From Fibrobacter sp. (GTDB lineage: Bacteria > Fibrobacterota > Fibrobacteria > Fibrobacterales > Fibrobacteraceae), in the NCBI GenBank assembly GCA_016295375.1, contig JAEDLI010000016.1:1-31354 (forward strand): DNA of 31,354 bases, in the 5' to 3' direction. The notes under the pieces were generated by a model. That model was not told where the DNA came from, ran no database searches, and was given only the letters and a program-made list of their open reading frames with translations. The position numbers were made by a program, and so were the translations under genes. Shown here one piece after another: positions 15,082 to 24,500 of this stretch. Each line of letters begins with the position of its first letter. Position 1 is the first letter of the stretch.

Positions 15082-15087
15082 AATATA
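15082..15087 (-). promoter_or_regulatory. -10 element of the minus-strand membrane gene
   Basis: TATATT on the minus strand ends 7 bases before the ATG at 15074, which would make the transcript leaderless. No good -35 is seen; motif copy 6 occupies the region just upstream, so the two opposed promoters may interfere. Confidence 0.4.
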
Positions 15088-15106
15088 TACAAAAATTTCC
15101 CGTTAC

Positions 15107-15115
15107 GTAAATCTT
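15107..15115 (+). promoter_or_regulatory. GTAAATCTT motif, copy 6
   Basis: This exact 9-base core, preceded by AC, lies only 9 bases before the tailspike ATG at 15125. No ribosome binding site is present between them, so a transcript starting just after the motif would be nearly leaderless. Confidence 0.55.
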
Positions 15116-15124
15116 TTTAGCGAT

Positions 15125-17461
15125 ATGATCAACTTTACCGACGTAAATCCGACCCTTTTTGCCTCAGATGGCTCTTTTTTTTACGGAAAACTTGTTTTCC
15201 TGTCTCCGGGGACTACCGACCCGAAGCAGGTCTTCGACAAGGACGGGGTCGTTTACGCCTCCAACGTGGTGACTACGGACACCAAGGGCCGTATGGCCAT
15301 CCAGGTGTTCCTGGACGGTGCTTATGACGTCCAGTTCTGGAAATTCGTCGGGACCCAGTTCGACATCGACGACCCGACCCAGTGGGCCCTTGACCGGGAA
15401 GTGAGAATCCTGGACCCGTCGAAGGTGGAACTGAAGATTTCCGGGGACGCCATTGTCGGGACTATCGAGGACATTCGGGGCGTGGACAACGCCGCCGAGG
15501 GTGCCACGATGACCGTCATGGGCTACTATGCGGCCGGAGACATGACCCCGCAATACTACTACTGGGACCCCGACGCGGCCGACCCCGACGACGGTGGAAG
15601 CGTAATCTGCCCCGAAGGACGCACCGGGAAAGGCCGCTGGCTCATGATTCCGCAGCGGGTGGTGGATGTCCGCGCGTTCGGTGTCAAGCCTTCCCAGCAG
15701 ACCGAAACGGCTACCGTGACGGGCAACATGGCCGCCGCGTTCAATTTTGCCAATCGATACAACAGAGACCTCTGGTTCCCGAAGGTGTATCCCTCTGCAC
15801 TGTATTCGCAGCCGGCGTATTCGTACTACGCTTTTGGCGGGGGTAATTTACTGCTCGCGAACAATTCCTTGCTTGTGGACAACTGTGTCCAGTTCATACC
15901 GTTTGCGGGTTCGACCAAAATTGTGGTAAAGGATATAAAAAAGAACGACCTCTTTATTCAGGATCTTTTGGACTATCCTGGAAAAATTTCTATAACCTGT
16001 GACACGTACCAGACGCTATGGGGAAGCAGTTTCTTATTCAGTCCTCGCAAGCGCGTTGTTATCGACGCAGTACGGGCGAATGATTTGAACTGCGACGGTC
16101 TGGAAATTGTTCTAAGGAGCACAGGCTACAACGGCGGCTTGAGATTTAAAAATTGTACATTTACCATTGAAGGCGGATTCTTTTCTAAGCCTTCGAATAA
16201 CGTTTATCACACTTTTGAAGACTGTATTTTTACAGACCGTCTCTACAGTAACGGGGACGAGACCGACCCGCTTTACAAGTGGATGCTTAAAGAAAGACTG
16301 GTCTTGATAGACTGCAAGGTCGAAGCGGTTAACCAATTCGATCTTCCCGTCAATTACGTGTTTGCCATCCTGAAAAACGGAGGGAATACAGTTGACCTGG
16401 AAGGAAATAAACTTGTTTTTGTTGGAAACAGATATGTAGACAATTATTTTAAAAAAATTGATACAGAAACGACTTTCTGTAATATGGTAGCCCAAGTATC
16501 CCTGGAAAAATATTTTTTCGGAAAATTGACTTTTAGTGGTTGCAGGTTCAAGGCTGCTCCGCTTGACAGCGGAAGTTACAGCTATGCAAAATTTTATGAC
16601 TGCACTTTTGACACATCAACAGACGTTTTGAAGGTCATGCGGTCAAATATGAACGACTGCCTTGTCGAATGCACGGTACAAATCCCCACGCTTATTGCGG
16701 AAGGTTGCCGATTCGGCCAACAGGTGACGGTAAACGAAAATTCGTCCTATTCGGAACTCAATAGCTGCAACTTCGCCGAAAAGGTTGTTGTGGGAGCGCT
16801 TAATGGGAGGGTTTCGGTTCACGCCACGAACAATCGTTTTGTCAAAGGATTAGAACTGGGGCAGTCCGGGCAAATCCAGATATACGGTTGCCGGTTCATC
16901 GGGAATTACTTCGAAAGCGGTGGCATTTCGCTCGGATCCGGCGTGACCATAGACCAAGATGAAGAACAGGTGTATGTTTATGATGGTAACAGGGGTTCCG
17001 TACCGCTGAACAGCCAATCCGGAAAATGTGCTCGTGATGTTGACCAAAACTCTTGGCTTAAATTACACGATAGCGAATCATTTTGCCGCCTGATCAAAGT
17101 TGATACATCCAAGTCAAATGCGAACCTGCCGTCTTTGAATGTGTTTGCATTCGGGAAAAAGAAGTTCATCTTTACGCTAAACGGTTCCCTTTCTTACGGA
17201 TACGCCAACACCGAGCGTTTGTACCGATTTACCTTTTCTAGATTTGTGGAGGTGAACGGGAGTGGCAAAGTTTCAATTGAACCAGGAGCTTATGCCGTTG
17301 CCGGGAATGTCGTTACCGACTTTTCGAAGGACGGCGGCCCCGGAATAATTGAAACGCTAGGAGATTTTACCGACAAGTTCTGGTTTTATCCGGAACTAAG
17401 CTGGTTAAACGCTGACAAGCCTCAATACGCTTTTAGCTGGACTCTGGAGGAGGCACAATGA
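15125..17461 (+). CDS. Tailspike or tail fibre with beta-helix
   Basis: The 778-residue protein has an N-terminal head-binding-like part (about 1-170: FTDVNPTLFASDG, DTKGRMAIQVFLDGAYDVQ). Around residues 178-190 comes VVDVRAFGV, the usual entry into a pectate-lyase-type right-handed beta-helix. The rest repeats strand-turn units with Asn/Cys/Phe ladders (FKNCTFTIEGG, FEDCIFTD, FSGCRFKAA, FYDCTFDTS, LNSCNFAEK). Such spikes bind and often cleave surface polysaccharide. By hand count GC is 41 of 60 at 15541-15600 but 21 of 60 at 16381-16440, so the receptor-binding part looks swapped onto a native N-terminus. There is no clear ribosome binding site before the ATG. The stop overlaps the next start (ATGA). 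Confidence 0.75.
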   Translation: MINFTDVNPTLFASDGSFFYGKLVFLSPGTTDPKQVFDKDGVVYASNVVTTDTKGRMAIQVFLDGAYDVQFWKFVGTQFDIDDPTQWALDREVRILDPSKVELKISGDAIVGTIEDIRGVDNAAEGATMTVMGYYAAGDMTPQYYYWDPDAADPDDGGSVICPEGRTGKGRWLMIPQRVVDVRAFGVKPSQQTETATVTGNMAAAFNFANRYNRDLWFPKVYPSALYSQPAYSYYAFGGGNLLLANNSLLVDNCVQFIPFAGSTKIVVKDIKKNDLFIQDLLDYPGKISITCDTYQTLWGSSFLFSPRKRVVIDAVRANDLNCDGLEIVLRSTGYNGGLRFKNCTFTIEGGFFSKPSNNVYHTFEDCIFTDRLYSNGDETDPLYKWMLKERLVLIDCKVEAVNQFDLPVNYVFAILKNGGNTVDLEGNKLVFVGNRYVDNYFKKIDTETTFCNMVAQVSLEKYFFGKLTFSGCRFKAAPLDSGSYSYAKFYDCTFDTSTDVLKVMRSNMNDCLVECTVQIPTLIAEGCRFGQQVTVNENSSYSELNSCNFAEKVVVGALNGRVSVHATNNRFVKGLELGQSGQIQIYGCRFIGNYFESGGISLGSGVTIDQDEEQVYVYDGNRGSVPLNSQSGKCARDVDQNSWLKLHDSESFCRLIKVDTSKSNANLPSLNVFAFGKKKFIFTLNGSLSYGYANTERLYRFTFSRFVEVNGSGKVSIEPGAYAVAGNVVTDFSKDGGPGIIETLGDFTDKFWFYPELSWLNADKPQYAFSWTLEEAQ

Positions 17462-19734
17462 GCGACAGAAAATTTACCGACCACATCCTTGTCAACGGGG
17501 AACAGCGTTTCTTCGTCGCTTCCGAAGTGACCGATGAACTTCTGGAAAGGCTGGAAGAAGAATTAGGACATCTGTTCAAGGGCGTTGTTTACATATCGAC
17601 GCAAAATACTTTTGACGAAGTTGTTGCGATCTTGAATGAAGGGAACCTACCTGTATTAAAGCATGAGTTTGCCGAAGACGACTTTTGGTATCTTGCGCTG
17701 AAGGAAGCGGATATAGACAATAGTTACCTAATGTTTTCTGGGCCGACCAGTCCACAAGGCGTTTTTGCTTTTGCTGAATTACGTCCGACCGGATGGGTCA
17801 CTCCACCCGAAACGAGATCCCTTCACAGAGAAATCTTCCCTCTCGTCCTCACCAAGAACGGGCGGACGGTAGGCGTTTACAACCCACTTGTCGAGACTCC
17901 CCCTCTGGACATTCCCAACGACGCTGTTGTTTTGAACTTTGATCCTTCGGGCTGGGGAAAGATGAGCGCCGAGACATACCAGAAGATGCACGACGCTTTA
18001 TGGAATGATCAAGATGTTATCCTTCGGTCCTCCACCGGATCATCCGAGTCCTATTGGCAAGCGTCTGGAAGTAACAGCGGTGAATACCGATTTGTGCGAG
18101 TTGGTTCCGATTCAATACTCATCGCTTCCATTGCAACAGCAGCTGACTCAAGCGGAAACCATCAAATAACCGTCACGAGTTTCGATTTCGATGTTGACCC
18201 CTTCCACGAGGAAGGAAACTTCAATACGAAGACCAGCATGGCCAACACCAAACTAGACTTGTTCTCTGTTGATGTCCCAGACGATGGGGTTTACATTGTC
18301 TCGCTATTGTGCCACATTCGCCCTACGGCGCTTGCAGGAACCAAGTCGGAAGTTATCTTCTCGATAGAAGGCCCTGACGGTACGGGTCTTCCGAACACTA
18401 CCCGCAGTAACCTCGTTGACGATTCCGACGGCTTTGACCAACCTTTTGAGATTACGGTAATCTTAGAATTGAAGGCCGGCACGAATACTGTCAAGGCTCT
18501 ATTCACTGGGGCCTACCAAGTCTTCGGGGACAGGTGGAGCGTCACGTCCATAAAGGCAGGTGGTGGCGGTGGTAGCCTACCTATACCAGAAGAAATTGAA
18601 AAACTTCTTGCCGATTTAGATACCAAGCTGAACACCAGTATGGATATGGGAGACATCGTAGACTGCTACGATATGGCTTCCAACTCCAACGGTGTAAACG
18701 GGAACCTCCTTGGCTTCGCCTTCACGGTGCCCATCAACAGTCCTATCAGACTCAGCGACACGAAAATCGGAGTTTACGCCAAACAAAACTACTCAACGAA
18801 GATAATCCTCGGCCTGTACGAGTATAACTTCGAGGGAAATAATGGAGCTGGGCAGACCCTATGGGTATGCGACACAGGTCCCGTGAATATCGTTGCTGGA
18901 CGTAACGAGTTCCCTGTCACACACCTTCGCGCCGATGACCGAGAGTTAAAATCCGACAAGGTATACTACGCAAGTATCTACTTCCCAAGCGGCAAGAGCC
19001 TAGGGTGTTATCTTGCCGGTAAACCGGGTTACGACAACACAGTCAATGCCAGACCTAAGTTCACACTCGGTGCAGACAACATATCATTGAATGTAAACGA
19101 TTTGAATGCTACTCTCGAAGATACAGGACTCTGGGCAGGTGGTTACAATGAGCGTCCTTCAATTCCGAGATTCCTCATGCAAATCAGAAATGTAGAAGGG
19201 AGTATCGAACCACAAACTGGTCCGTTCGATGACCTTTCTACGTTCACTCTCCAGACTAGGACGCTTAACGAGATGGGATTCACTGACCAACCGATGAACA
19301 ACGGTATTGTCTTCAAGAAGGTTGTTCCTCGTGAAGCCGTCACTATCAAGAAGTGGAAGTGGATAGACGACCAGAGCAACGGCGAATGGGGACACGGATG
19401 GTTTGTATGCGACGGCACTATGGGCCAGCTCGTGAACAGCAGTAGCGATGTTTCTATCACGAACACTGCAAACGGCGATGGTACATACACACACGAAGCT
19501 ACTCACAACAGCGGAATCCAGCTTCAGGCCGATACGGTCTATTGGTTCCCGGTGCAGGGTAACACATCGAACATTCTGAATTCAGTGGTAGGAGGCTATG
19601 TTGGCGACAAGCAGGATGACCTCCGTTGTTGCCAGAGCGGTTACAACATACAGTATGGCCCAAGTTGGGACTTGAACAGTTCCAATGCGTACTTGTATCT
19701 GGAAGATGATAACGGTAACGGTTGGACAATCTAG
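17458..19734 (+). CDS. Second tail fibre / receptor-binding protein
   Basis: The 758-residue protein starts in an ATGA overlap with the tailspike. Residues 1-60 are helical and acidic. The rest is beta-rich with two sandwich-like parts: about 160-365, including DVPDDGVYIVSLLCHIRP, which looks like a C1q- or TNF-like strand pattern, and about 400-755. A Gly5 hinge near 368-372 and a short helix (PEEIEKLLADLDTKL) divide them. The C-terminal part has Trp/Tyr-rich strands (WKWIDDQ, TVYWFPVQG) as in carbohydrate-binding sandwiches. It probably joins or decorates the tailspike. No enzyme motif is visible, and GC is lower than in the head genes. Confidence 0.6.
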   Translation: MSDRKFTDHILVNGEQRFFVASEVTDELLERLEEELGHLFKGVVYISTQNTFDEVVAILNEGNLPVLKHEFAEDDFWYLALKEADIDNSYLMFSGPTSPQGVFAFAELRPTGWVTPPETRSLHREIFPLVLTKNGRTVGVYNPLVETPPLDIPNDAVVLNFDPSGWGKMSAETYQKMHDALWNDQDVILRSSTGSSESYWQASGSNSGEYRFVRVGSDSILIASIATAADSSGNHQITVTSFDFDVDPFHEEGNFNTKTSMANTKLDLFSVDVPDDGVYIVSLLCHIRPTALAGTKSEVIFSIEGPDGTGLPNTTRSNLVDDSDGFDQPFEITVILELKAGTNTVKALFTGAYQVFGDRWSVTSIKAGGGGGSLPIPEEIEKLLADLDTKLNTSMDMGDIVDCYDMASNSNGVNGNLLGFAFTVPINSPIRLSDTKIGVYAKQNYSTKIILGLYEYNFEGNNGAGQTLWVCDTGPVNIVAGRNEFPVTHLRADDRELKSDKVYYASIYFPSGKSLGCYLAGKPGYDNTVNARPKFTLGADNISLNVNDLNATLEDTGLWAGGYNERPSIPRFLMQIRNVEGSIEPQTGPFDDLSTFTLQTRTLNEMGFTDQPMNNGIVFKKVVPREAVTIKKWKWIDDQSNGEWGHGWFVCDGTMGQLVNSSSDVSITNTANGDGTYTHEATHNSGIQLQADTVYWFPVQGNTSNILNSVVGGYVGDKQDDLRCCQSGYNIQYGPSWDLNSSNAYLYLEDDNGNGWTI

Positions 19735-19742
19735 GAGGATAT

Positions 19743-20504
19743 ATGGGCGTAATCAAGAAAGTACTGGCGAATGTGTCTCAAAGTCTCTCGGATGACGAGA
19801 AGCGTCAAGCCCGTCAGAATATCGGCGCGGGTACAGGCGAGGCTGCCTTTCAGAACATTGTGTTTACGCTGAACACATCTCCATTTAACAATCCCACATC
19901 GGCGACTTGTGATACAACTTATTCAGACATCGCAACCAGATGGGGATTCCGCAATGAACTCCCAATCGCAAAACTGGCGTGGAGTGGTTCAGGCAATCAT
20001 GTTATTCATGCGTCTAGCTTCGAAGTGGCCCAGGCTTCGGCTGAAATTAGATTTGTATTTTCGATGTATGGTGGGCTTCTACTTGAGTTGATATACAAAT
20101 CTAACGGAACGATAACTGTTTTACCAGCATATTACAGATTTCATAAGAACTATGAAGAATACAGAGTGGTGCAAAATAGTCAAGGTAGATTTACCAGGAA
20201 CTTCGATTGGACAGCATTAAATAATAATCTGTTCTGGTCAGATAACCTAGATATGATGTCCAGATTTGAGTATCCGCACATATTGCTTCAATACAGTCAC
20301 GAAGCAGAACCTACGAGAACAGATTATCTATTCAAGCTGGATTTCACCAAATCAATACTAGATACTGCCACTAATAACGTAAAAGGGCATCAGTTCAGCT
20401 GCATGCACAGGTCGAACTACGGTACATCGAACGAAAAATCTGTATTGGTAACTTATACGATATGGAAGGATAATACCGACGGCATCAACGAGTATATCTT
20501 ATAA
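19743..20504 (+). CDS. Third tail fibre protein
   Basis: I start the protein at the ATG at 19743, behind a near-perfect AGGAGGATAT ribosome binding site; an upstream in-frame ATG overlaps the previous gene and has none. It has 253 residues. Residues 10-33 read SQSLSDDEKRQARQNIGAG, the common trimer-forming fibre motif found in many phage fibres before the distal domain. The rest is aromatic, beta-rich and AT-rich in codon use, typical of an exchangeable receptor-binding tip. No chaperone for it is recognised unless the small genes after it serve that role. Confidence 0.65.
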   Translation: MGVIKKVLANVSQSLSDDEKRQARQNIGAGTGEAAFQNIVFTLNTSPFNNPTSATCDTTYSDIATRWGFRNELPIAKLAWSGSGNHVIHASSFEVAQASAEIRFVFSMYGGLLLELIYKSNGTITVLPAYYRFHKNYEEYRVVQNSQGRFTRNFDWTALNNNLFWSDNLDMMSRFEYPHILLQYSHEAEPTRTDYLFKLDFTKSILDTATNNVKGHQFSCMHRSNYGTSNEKSVLVTYTIWKDNTDGINEYIL

Positions 20505-20522
20505 TGAGTTGTCTTGAAACAG

Positions 20523-20624
20523 ATGAATCGTGAAATACTCGGACTCGTAATTGGAGTCATCATCCAGAAGTTAATAGAACGGTTAATCGGAGGCAAGAAA
20601 GATGGACCCGAACACCGGAATTGA
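20523..20624 (+). CDS. 33-residue hydrophobic peptide (uncertain)
   Basis: The frame begins at an ATG at 20523 and ends at TGA 20622-20624, inside the start of the holin candidate. The peptide holds one hydrophobic helix (ILGLVIGVIIQKLIERLIGG) with a basic end. There is no good ribosome binding site, only weak GAAACAG. It might be a tiny lysis or membrane peptide, or chance coding. Confidence 0.25.
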   Translation: MNREILGLVIGVIIQKLIERLIGGKKDGPEHRN

Positions 20625-20832
20625 CTTCGGTAGCGTGTACACCACGATTGGGAGTATCCTCGGTACTCCCGTGGCCCTTGTCGTCTTCTGGGTGGTGAGC
20701 AAAATCAAGGAACTCCAGACAGAAGTGAAACTCCTGAAAAAGGAGAACGCCGCAGTAAAAGAGGATATCACCGACATCAGGGTGAATGTATCCTGGATGC
20801 GAGGCAATATGGAAGGAAAGGAGAGCAGATAA
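20602..20832 (+). CDS. Holin candidate
   Basis: The 76-residue protein has a single membrane helix at about 12-33 (VYTTIGSILGTPVALVVFWVV) followed by a charged coiled coil (34-62: EVKLLKKENAAVKED). GGAGG stands about 7 bases before the ATG. Size, one hydrophobic helix and location at the end of the late genes fit a small phage holin or a holin-associated membrane protein that controls lysis timing. No endolysin gene is visible beside it; in P22-like phages lysis genes usually lie to the left. The family cannot be named. Confidence 0.5.
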   Translation: MDPNTGIDFGSVYTTIGSILGTPVALVVFWVVSKIKELQTEVKLLKKENAAVKEDITDIRVNVSWMRGNMEGKESR

Positions 20833-20838
20833 GGGTAA

Positions 20839-21300
20839 ATGAAAGTTTTCAACGTTATTTCGAGTCCGGCACGTCTTGCCGTGACCCCTTTGGGAAACCG
20901 GCTCTACGAGCAGGCAAGCGACGTGGAAACCATCACCGTAGTCACTGACTGCGGTAATCTTGTGTTTACGTCACTGAAAGGTTTTGTCACGAATTTCCGA
21001 AGCGGTGGCCCACTTGTGGACCCGTTCATAGACCAAATCGGAGACGAGGCCAAATCCAAGCTCTACAAGGTCCACGACCTCATTTATACGCCTTGTGCGG
21101 CACTTGGAATGGAACACCCACTTTCCCGCAAGTTCGGCGACGAACTGCTTCACGCAGGCCTCCTGTGGGCTAGAATGGACAGAATCAGGGCAGGACTTGT
21201 TTACCGCTCAGTCCGGCTTTTTGGCGGTCCTGCCTATAACGAGGACGACGCCCTCACATCTGTAAACAGCAAGCTGTTCACGTTCAGTTGGCAGTCCTAG
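20839..21300 (+). CDS. DUF1353 phage protein
   Basis: The 153-residue protein shows the DUF1353 pattern in order: GFVTNF (48-53), VHDLIY (78-83), SRKFGDELL (96-104) and VYRSVRLFGG (121-130). These phage-restricted proteins usually sit near tail or lysis genes, and their biochemical role is not known. The conserved His, Asp and Arg may form a site. It starts 6 bases after the holin candidate and is the last gene before the phage-host boundary. AT-rich non-coding sequence follows. Confidence 0.75.
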   Translation: MKVFNVISSPARLAVTPLGNRLYEQASDVETITVVTDCGNLVFTSLKGFVTNFRSGGPLVDPFIDQIGDEAKSKLYKVHDLIYTPCAALGMEHPLSRKFGDELLHAGLLWARMDRIRAGLVYRSVRLFGGPAYNEDDALTSVNSKLFTFSWQS

Positions 21301-21489
21301 AGTAGTCAAAAAAGTATGCAATTTTATAGATATTTCACACTATTTTTCAACGTATATCCAAAGTAAGCTCAATGTAGGGCAATTTACCAAAAACCCTGAA
21401 AAATAAAGCATTGGGAGCGAAAAAAGACAAAATATGCGAGAACGGTGTAAACTTCGAGAACAAGTAATCCGCTCTTGAAAAAGCTTTTG
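21301..21489 (+). other. Phage-host boundary region, possible attR
   Basis: About 190 bases hold no clear gene and no tRNA. The left 120 bases are AT-rich. A frame opens after a TAG at about 21375 and closes at TAA near 21467, ending in CENGVNFENK, which looks like the C-terminus of a host protein. A strong terminator follows at 21490. That would fit integration into the 3' end of a host gene, but the matching left copy is outside the window. Confidence 0.35.
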
Positions 21490-21523
21490 AATCCGGTGGG
21501 CTTCGGCTCGCCGGATTTTTTTT
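21490..21523 (+). terminator. Strong intrinsic terminator at the boundary
   Basis: AATCCGGTGGGC (21490-21501) pairs with GCTCGCCGGATT (21506-21517) over 12 base pairs with two G-U pairs, capped by a stable TTCG tetraloop and followed by a T run to 21523. It isolates phage late transcription from the host genes. Confidence 0.85.
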
Positions 21524-21553
21524 GATTTCTCCGTTTCCTTCTTTTTTGCAGGC

Positions 21554-21586
21554 TTGACGCCCGGCGGTAGGCCTCCTAATTATGTA
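21554..21586 (+). promoter_or_regulatory. Host promoter for the fused lysophospholipid gene
   Basis: TTGACG at 21554-21559 is followed by AATTAT (21578-21583, 18-base spacer) or TATGTA (21581-21586). The latter ends 8 bases before the ATG at 21595, which would make the message nearly leaderless, as seen for other host genes here. Confidence 0.4.
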
Positions 21587-21594
21587 TCTTTCCC

Positions 21595-24500
21595 ATGAAA
21601 GATTTGCGGGATAAACCGATGAAAAAGTCTAAGGGATTTTTTGCTTTTTACGGGTTTGCCTTTACCCAGGTGGCCCTCTCTACTATCCTTGTCGCCTATA
21701 TGGAACTGGTGCTGAGCCGAGCCGGATTTACGGCCATGGGATCTTGGCAGTTCTATGTGCTGCACCTGTTGTTCCTGCTGCCCTGCGCCTTGCTCATGAC
21801 TCCGGCGGGTTATTTTTCCGACAAGTTTCCTAAGGAACGGGTCCTTAGGTGGACGACCCTGCTTTCGCTACCTGCGGTGGTGCTGTTCGGTTACGGGGTC
21901 TGTACGGCGAACCTCTTGCTTGAGTTTCTTTCCATTGGTCTTTTCTTTGTGCTGCAGGCGTTCCAGAGCCCGGCCAAGAACGGCTACATGAAGGAACTGG
22001 TGGGAGTCCGTTCCCTGGCCCAGGGGAGCGGTATCCTGATGATTATCTTGTTCGTGGCCCTGGTGCTGAGTGGAGGCATTACCGCCTACGCCTATGAGCG
22101 GATGCTCCCTGTGGCAGGGAATCTTTCGGAGGCGCTCCAGACATTCGCCCCTGTGGGGATAACCCTCGTGGCTCTTGAAATTTTCGGAATCCTATTCACC
22201 TTCGGGCTTCCGCCTATAGGCGCCTACGATGCCGACTTGAAATTTCCCTGGAAGCGTTACTGGAACCTGCTGTTTGCCCGCCGCAAGCTGAGCAAGCTCT
22301 GGGTGAACCGGGCGCTCCGCCAGTCCATTATCGGGCTTTCCATGTTCTGGGTCATGATATTCCTACTGGTGTTTATCATCCAGGACCTGTTCGGTTCGGG
22401 TTCGCTCTTTAACCGGGATATCTTGGCCAACTACGCCATCTTCGGAACGGCCCTGGGTCTTGTGGTGGGCATCGTCTTTGCCATGCGCATGTCCAGAAAC
22501 TTTATCGAGACCGGGCTTATCCCCATGGGTACCGCCGGGGCTGCTATCCTCATCTTCCTGATTCCCTTTATCCCCAGGCCCTACAACGCCATCGCCTTTA
22601 CTCTGCTGGGGTTCTGTGGTGGCATTTACATGATTCCCATGTTCTCCATGCTGCTGTACCATACCAAACCCAGGTCGGCGGGCCACGTGCTTTCGGTGGC
22701 CAACGGGGTTCAGAACCTTTGTATCCTCCTCTTTGAAATCGTGGCTGTTGTCCTTATCCGGTTCCTGAACCTGGACCGGATGAGCCTGTTCTTTATTCTG
22801 GGTATCGTGTGCCTGGGCGGCACCATTTGGGCCCTGATGGCCATGCCCCATACGCTGCTTCGTCAGCTGATGCGCTCGGTGCTTTCGTTCCATTACAAGT
22901 TCCTGGTGTCTGGCGTGGAGCGTATTCCTTGGGAAGGCCCGGTGCTTTTGGTGGGCAACCACATTTCTTATGTGGACTGGGCCATGATCCAGATGGCAAG
23001 CCCCCGCCCCTTGCGCTTTGTGATTACCAAGCGGCCTTTTGAAAAGTGGTACGTGCGTCTGCTCCTTTCACAGATGCGGACCATCGAGCTGGACATTGCA
23101 CACCCGGAGTCCGCCATGAAAGAGGCCCGGGAGGCCCTGCTCCGGGGCGAGGCCGTGGTGATGTTCCCCGAGAACACCGTGACCGCCACGGGTAACATGA
23201 GCCGTTTCCGCCTGGACTATTCCGACGCCATCAAGGACGTACACCACCTGAAGCTCTTGCCGTTCTATGTGCAGGGGCTGTGGGGGAGCAGTTACTCCCA
23301 GGCGGGTTCCGGCTTCAAGGATTTAATCCATAGCGAAGGCCGTATCATTTCGGTGGCCTTTGGCGAAGAACTTCCCCTGGAAGCGGATGCGGTAACGGTC
23401 CAGCGGGCCGTGCAGGAACTTTCCATTACGGCGTGGACATCTTATATCCGGCTGCTCCGTCCGGTGGCCTCTGCCTGGATACGCACGGTCAAGCGTATCG
23501 GGAGCGGACCTTCTGTCTATAGTCCCGACGGTCACCACCTGGCGGCAAACGCCCTGGCGGCAGCTTCCTTGACCTTCGCCAAGATGATTGACGGCCTTAC
23601 CAAGGGCGAAAAGAACGTGGGCGTGCTGATTCCGCCTTCGGGCCCGGGTATCATCGTGAACATGGCCTGCCTCATCAAGGGCAAGACGGTCTATAACCTG
23701 AACTACACCAACACGCCGGAGACCATGGATTACTGCTGTAACGTGGCCGACGTGAAGACCATCATTACCGCCAGAGTGTTTATCGACAAGCTGAAGCAGA
23801 AGGGACTCCCTATGGAGCAGCTTCTGGACAAGTACAAGGTCTATTACATGGAAGACCTGAAGGAAAAGCTGAAGAAACCCGCCCTGGTGCTGAACTTCTT
23901 GCGGGTGATGCTGCTTCCGGCCTGGTACTTGGAACTTCGGTTCTTCAAGAAGGTCTCCCTGGACGACGTGGCGACGATTATTTTCAGTTCCGGTTCCGAG
24001 GGCCGCCCCAAGGGAGTGGAACTGACCCACTTCAACTTGATGGGTAACATCAAGCAGTGCGAAAGCGTGCTGAACCCCGGCTCCGACGACGTGTTCCTGG
24101 GGTCGCTCCCGCTGTTCCATGCTTTCGGGTTCTCCATCACTACCATGCTCTGCCTGGTGGACGGCGTGCCGGTGGCTACCTGCCCCGACCCTACGGATGC
24201 AAGGCTCGTGTCCCGCATGTGCGCCCAGTTCAAGGTGACCATCATGGTGGCCACGGGCACCTTCTTGCGGATGTGGGGCATGAATCGTGCGGTGCACCCG
24301 CTGATGTTCGGCCATGTGCGGAGCATCTACGCCGGAGCCGAAAAGATTCGCGAAGACGTGCGCCAGCTTTACCGCACCAAGTTCAAACTGGAAATTTTCG
24401 AAGGCTTTGGCTGTACCGAGACTACCCCCGTGGCGGCGGTAAACACCAAGGACGTTCTGATGGACGACTACAAGACGGTGCTGCAGGGCAACAAGCCGGG

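Noticed and set aside
20504..20533. Nine-codon frame in a TAATG overlap after the third fibre
   Set aside because: Too short and without a ribosome binding site.
21301..21489. tRNA or tmRNA as the attachment site
   Set aside because: No cloverleaf, T-loop or CCA end could be found near the boundary.
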